Of a stretch of 64,000 nt of DNA, positions 60,917 to 64,000 are shown in pieces; position 1 is the first letter of the stretch, and every line of letters starts with the position of its first letter. Where the stretch lies: positions 2,108,001 to 2,172,000 of the forward strand of contig OZ246009.1 of assembly GCA_965230535.1 (NCBI GenBank), written 5' to 3'. The position numbers and the translations under genes were made by a program. The notes beneath the pieces were generated by a model. It was not told where the DNA came from and searched no databases. It saw nothing but the letters and a program-made list of their open reading frames with translations. This DNA is from JAUILH01 sp965230535 (GTDB taxonomy: Bacteria > Bacteroidota > Bacteroidia > Flavobacteriales_D > JAUILH01).

Positions 60917-62671
60917 TTACTCAGCTAATTCGAAACCTTCGGTCTCATCATTCTTGATTTCTCTTTCATTGTCCTCAGCACCATGCGTTAAGCGCTTAAG
61001 AGGTTTAAGAAGAGCAATAACGAGTAAGCCAAATACTGCTGTTAAAATAAAGATGAATAAGAAGATGTCATGTTCTTTCTGACTCTGTACTTCTTCGATA
61101 ATAAACTTACCGGCATAGTCTTTACCATCTCCTTTGTTCTTTTTGATTTTAGCAGCTTCAGCATCTTTTTCAAACTTAAATGTAGCATGATAAGGGTGCT
61201 CTTTAGTTGCGTCATTTTCTTTTAAGATATCGATGATTTCTTTTTTCTGAGACTCTTCAGAGAACTTAAAGATTGATTTTACTTCTTCACCGTTTTTGTA
61301 TCCAATCGCTTTGAATTCGCCATCTTCAAGATAGATTTTAGAACGGATAGCAATGCTTTCATCTTCAGCAATTTTATCCTGAACACCTTCAAAACCACTT
61401 AAATCATCAGCAGAAGCAATTAGTTCAATTTTAACAGGCTCCGATTGAGATGCTTCTCCAATAGTTCCTGCCAACTTGTTACCAAGTCCGGTAGCCGCAA
61501 AGTAAACCCCCATCATAATAGAAGCGTATTTGACTGGTGCTAACTTGGTAATGAAAGACAATGCTGTTGGAGAGGCACAAAGCTCACCAATTGTATGAAG
61601 TAAATAAGCTCCGGTTAACCACCAGAAACTAGCTGTTCCAAATTCTGTAGCAGAAGCTTCTTTAGAAGCAAATACCATCAACAAGAATCCGATACCCATA
61701 ATAATGGTTCCGATTCCCATTTTAAGAAGCGTAGAGGTTTCGCGTCCTTTCAATTTTCTATTTGCCCAGAACCACGCAATCGGTGCTCCTAAAACGATAA
61801 TAAAAAATGCATTGAACGATTGAAACCAGGTACTAGGCATTTCCCAACCAAATAGAGTACTGTCAATTTTCTCATCAGCATATAAGTTAAGAAGTCCACC
61901 AGCTTGCTCAAATGCTCCCCAGAAAACAATGATAATTAAGAATGATAATAACAATACAAGCATTCTGTCTTTTTCAACCTTAGTCAAAGGCTTCTTCATT
62001 AGTGCTTTTTCCTCTTCATTAGTAGATTTTCCAAGGAAATTTCCAACGTGAGTTAAGTGTTTTTGCCCCCACATATAAACCAATAAACCAAGTAACATTC
62101 CAATACCGGCTAATCCAAATCCATAGTGCCATCCGTAATCTTCATGTTGACCAACATATCCAACTATAATTGCAGCTAAAAATGCACCAACATTAATCCC
62201 TATATAAAAGAGTGTGAATCCTTTGTCTCGTCGAATGTCTCCTTGTTTATACAAGCCCCCAACCATGGTGGAAATATTTGGTTTTAGCATGCCTACACCA
62301 AAAATGATCAATGCTAAGCCCGAGTAGAATGCCCACACCGCTTCAATGGCAAGAATACCATGTCCTGCAACCAGGATCAAGGCGCCGTACATGACCGATT
62401 TTTTCTGGCCTAAAAATTTATCTGCAATAATACCTCCAGGGATAGACATTACGTACACCAGCATAGTGTACCAACCGTATAATGCTAAGGACTCTGCATT
62501 GGTCCAACCAAGCCCACCATCACCAATTGATGAAGACATGTACAATACCAACAATGCACGCATCCCATAGTAGGAAAATCTTTCCCACATTTCGGTAAAG
62601 AATAATACAAACAGACCAATTGGGTGTCCCAAAAAAGTTTTTTCTTTTGTGGTATCTAACACAGTACTCAT
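60917..62671 (-). CDS. POT-family peptide transporter
   Basis: 584 residues, POT/PTR2 with 12-14 helices. FFTEMWERFSYYGMRALLV, GHGILAIEAVWAFYSGLALI, MLKPNISTMVGGLYKQGD and FTLFYIGINVGAFLAAIIVG are visible. A hydrophilic segment between the last two helices (about 415-530, with LASADDLSGFEGVQ-like and EDGEFKAIGYKNGEEVKS) matches the position of extracytoplasmic loops in other Bacteroidota members. It is followed by a shorter paralogous partner gene downstream. Starts upstream of a 224 bp gap without genes. Confidence 0.92.
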   Translation of the reverse strand: MSTVLDTTKEKTFLGHPIGLFVLFFTEMWERFSYYGMRALLVLYMSSSIGDGGLGWTNAESLALYGWYTMLVYVMSIPGGIIADKFLGQKKSVMYGALILVAGHGILAIEAVWAFYSGLALIIFGVGMLKPNISTMVGGLYKQGDIRRDKGFTLFYIGINVGAFLAAIIVGYVGQHEDYGWHYGFGLAGIGMLLGLLVYMWGQKHLTHVGNFLGKSTNEEEKALMKKPLTKVEKDRMLVLLLSFLIIIVFWGAFEQAGGLLNLYADEKIDSTLFGWEMPSTWFQSFNAFFIIVLGAPIAWFWANRKLKGRETSTLLKMGIGTIIMGIGFLLMVFASKEASATEFGTASFWWLTGAYLLHTIGELCASPTALSFITKLAPVKYASIMMGVYFAATGLGNKLAGTIGEASQSEPVKIELIASADDLSGFEGVQDKIAEDESIAIRSKIYLEDGEFKAIGYKNGEEVKSIFKFSEESQKKEIIDILKENDATKEHPYHATFKFEKDAEAAKIKKNKGDGKDYAGKFIIEEVQSQKEHDIFLFIFILTAVFGLLVIALLKPLKRLTHGAEDNEREIKNDETEGFELAE

Positions 62672-62867
62672 AAAATCAAATATTTAGTATCAATTTGTTT
62701 ATAATGCGATAAAGATGTGACGCAGAATAAATCTTAGTTTAAGCGCAGCAAGATACTTATTTTTTTCTACCCATTCTCCTTAGATATTTAATCGGTAAAA
62801 AAGCTGTTTTTAACGGTGGATTGTTACTTCTTATATAATCCTTAGGTCGGAAGCAAGCAGATTTGTG

Positions 62868-62875
62868 TACTTTTG
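62868..62875 (+). promoter_or_regulatory. Candidate -7 element for the M1 aminopeptidase gene
   Basis: TACTTTTG is an exact TAnnTTTG match 20 bp upstream of the ATG at 62896. Confidence 0.45.
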
Positions 62876-62895
62876 TCGGCGCAAAGGAATTTTTT

Positions 62896-64000
62896 ATGAA
62901 AAAAGCATTAATCTCTGCGAGCATCATTTCAATGGCCATTTTCGGCACTGCTTGCGACGATAAGAAAAAAGACTCCGAGGGAAAGGAAAAGTCTGAAAAA
63001 GAAGAAGTTGCTGAGAAGCCACAGAAAGAGGAAACACCTGTTAAAGAATCGGAAGTTTCAAGAGATCCGCACAGTTTCTCTAATCCTTATGAGGTTGGTA
63101 CAAAGCACATTCATTTGGATATGGCTGTTGATTTCGAATCTAAAACCATTCATGGAATTGCTCGTTTGGACTTAATTCACCACGACAACCAGGGCAAATT
63201 CGTTTTTGATGCAAAGGGAATTGAAATTGCCGACATTCTTTTAGATGGTAAAGAAGAAGTAGAATACAAAATCATTGCTCAGGATGAGTTGTTGGGAATG
63301 GGATATCAGATTCCTGTTAAACCTGAGACTGAATTTGTTGAGATTCATTATAACACAACTGAGCATTCTGAAGCTTTGCAATGGTTAGACCCTAGTCAGA
63401 CAGCAGGGAAACAGCATCCTTACTTATTAACTCAGGGACAAGCTATTTTGACAAGAACATGGGTGCCATGTCAGGATTCTCCAACTCAAAGAATCACTTA
63501 TTCTGCTAAAGTAACTTGCGACAAAGATTTGATGGCGGTGATGAGTGCAAGTAACCCGGTTCGTAAAAACGACAGCGGAACTTACGAATTTGAAATGAAG
63601 CAGAGCATTCCTTGTTACTTATTGGCACTTGCTGTTGGTGATTTGGAATTCGCAGAGATTGGACCAAGAACTGGTGTTTACTCTGAACCTTCAATGTTAC
63701 AGGCTTCTCACTATGAATTTGGTGACATGGAGAAAATGTTGATTGCTGCAGAGCATTTATATGGTGAGTATAAGTGGGACAGATATGATGTAATTGTATT
63801 GCCTCCAAGTTTCCCTTATGGTGGAATGGAGAACCCGAGATTGACTTTCGCAACACCAACCATTCTTGCCGGAGATAAGTCTTTGGTGTCTTTGATTGCT
63901 CACGAAATGGCGCATTCATGGTCTGGAAACCTGGTAACAAATGCTACCTGGGATGATTTCTGGTTGAACGAAGGTTTCACTGTGTACTTTGAGAACAGAA
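62896..64000 (+). CDS. M1-family metallo-aminopeptidase lipoprotein, 5' part
   Basis: The frame from ATG 62896 stays open to the window edge (368 codons). The lipobox IFGTAC acylates Cys20, and a Lys/Glu-rich linker leads to the M1 peptidase domain. LLTQGQAILTRTWVPCQDSP, the exopeptidase GGMENPRLTF motif and the zinc site HEMAHSW with the downstream NEGFTVYFEN glutamate are intact. It resembles leukotriene-A4-hydrolase-like M1 enzymes, which trim N-terminal residues from peptides. Exported and surface- or periplasm-anchored, it could supply small peptides to the POT transporters encoded just upstream. Confidence 0.92.
   Translation, partial: MKKALISASIISMAIFGTACDDKKKDSEGKEKSEKEEVAEKPQKEETPVKESEVSRDPHSFSNPYEVGTKHIHLDMAVDFESKTIHGIARLDLIHHDNQGKFVFDAKGIEIADILLDGKEEVEYKIIAQDELLGMGYQIPVKPETEFVEIHYNTTEHSEALQWLDPSQTAGKQHPYLLTQGQAILTRTWVPCQDSPTQRITYSAKVTCDKDLMAVMSASNPVRKNDSGTYEFEMKQSIPCYLLALAVGDLEFAEIGPRTGVYSEPSMLQASHYEFGDMEKMLIAAEHLYGEYKWDRYDVIVLPPSFPYGGMENPRLTFATPTILAGDKSLVSLIAHEMAHSWSGNLVTNATWDDFWLNEGFTVYFENR

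Noticed and set aside
1..64000. Prophage, insertion sequence, integron or defence island
   Set aside because: No transposase, integrase, restriction or phage structural genes were found; base composition and codon style look even. The MoxR ATPase and DEAD-box helicase are housekeeping types here.

Overview
The window reads as chromosomal core DNA of a Bacteroidota bacterium, probably a flavobacterium-like marine or freshwater lineage. Four observations support this. Two proteins end in type IX secretion (T9SS) C-terminal sorting domains with the 'YPNPSNG'/'FPNPAVN' start. Promoter -7 elements of the form TAnnTTTG precede many genes, and there are few Shine-Dalgarno sequences. Families typical of the phylum are present (TamB, DUF4139 proteins, SusC/BtuB-type TonB receptor, YihY, POT peptide transporters, CvfB). 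Non-ATG starts (TTG, GTG) are frequent. I see no prophage, insertion sequence, CRISPR array, tRNA or rRNA. Genes are dense, mostly with short gaps or 1-32 bp overlaps.

Layout. 1-3.9 kb: start of a SAM hydrolase gene (cut by the edge), phoH, purC, a HEAT-repeat protein, a small carboxypeptidase-regulatory-like protein, and the PLP-homeostasis protein YggS. 3.95-9.4 kb: a cobalamin riboswitch with its own promoter leads a tightly packed operon. The operon holds two T9SS-exported proteins, a BtuB-like TonB receptor and a BtuG-like beta-propeller lipoprotein; this is a B12 capture system and the most distinctive locus here. 9.4-17.5 kb: an FAD amine oxidoreductase, a roughly 1,930-residue exported repeat protein with two families of near-perfect DNA repeats, and Mg-type hemB. 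17.5-22.2 kb: a three-gene operon (papain-like peptidase plus two unknown membrane proteins), yihY-mscS, and an internally duplicated cysteine-rich lipoprotein. 22.3-29 kb: guaB followed by three successive parvulin/SurA-type periplasmic foldases and a MoxR ATPase. 29-36.6 kb: an unknown exported protein with a basic aromatic tail, a CAP-domain protein, an orphan TPR histidine kinase, a Kdo-synthesis pair (kdsA with a CBS-less KdsD-like isomerase), a lipoprotein, a hydrolase and tsaD. 36.65-47 kb: tamB, purine nucleoside phosphorylase, two tandem TPR-SpoIIE phosphatases and a universal stress protein. 47-54.7 kb: DEAD-box helicase, cvfB, a small ORF, a SnoaL-like protein, a probable envelope beta protein, a YdeI-like protein and two tandem DUF4139 proteins. 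54.8-64 kb: surE, a small membrane protein, lpxB, SpoIID-like protein, an unknown exported protein, two tandem POT transporters and the start of an M1 aminopeptidase.

Several genes converge on envelope building. kdsA/KdsD-like and lpxB make lipid A/Kdo precursors. The parvulin/SurA row and TamB serve outer-membrane protein and lipid traffic. The B12 operon is a dedicated outer-membrane uptake machine. Three independent tandem duplications (SpoIIE, DUF4139, POT) fall within about 20 kb. All functional statements rest on motif recognition by eye; no database search was run.
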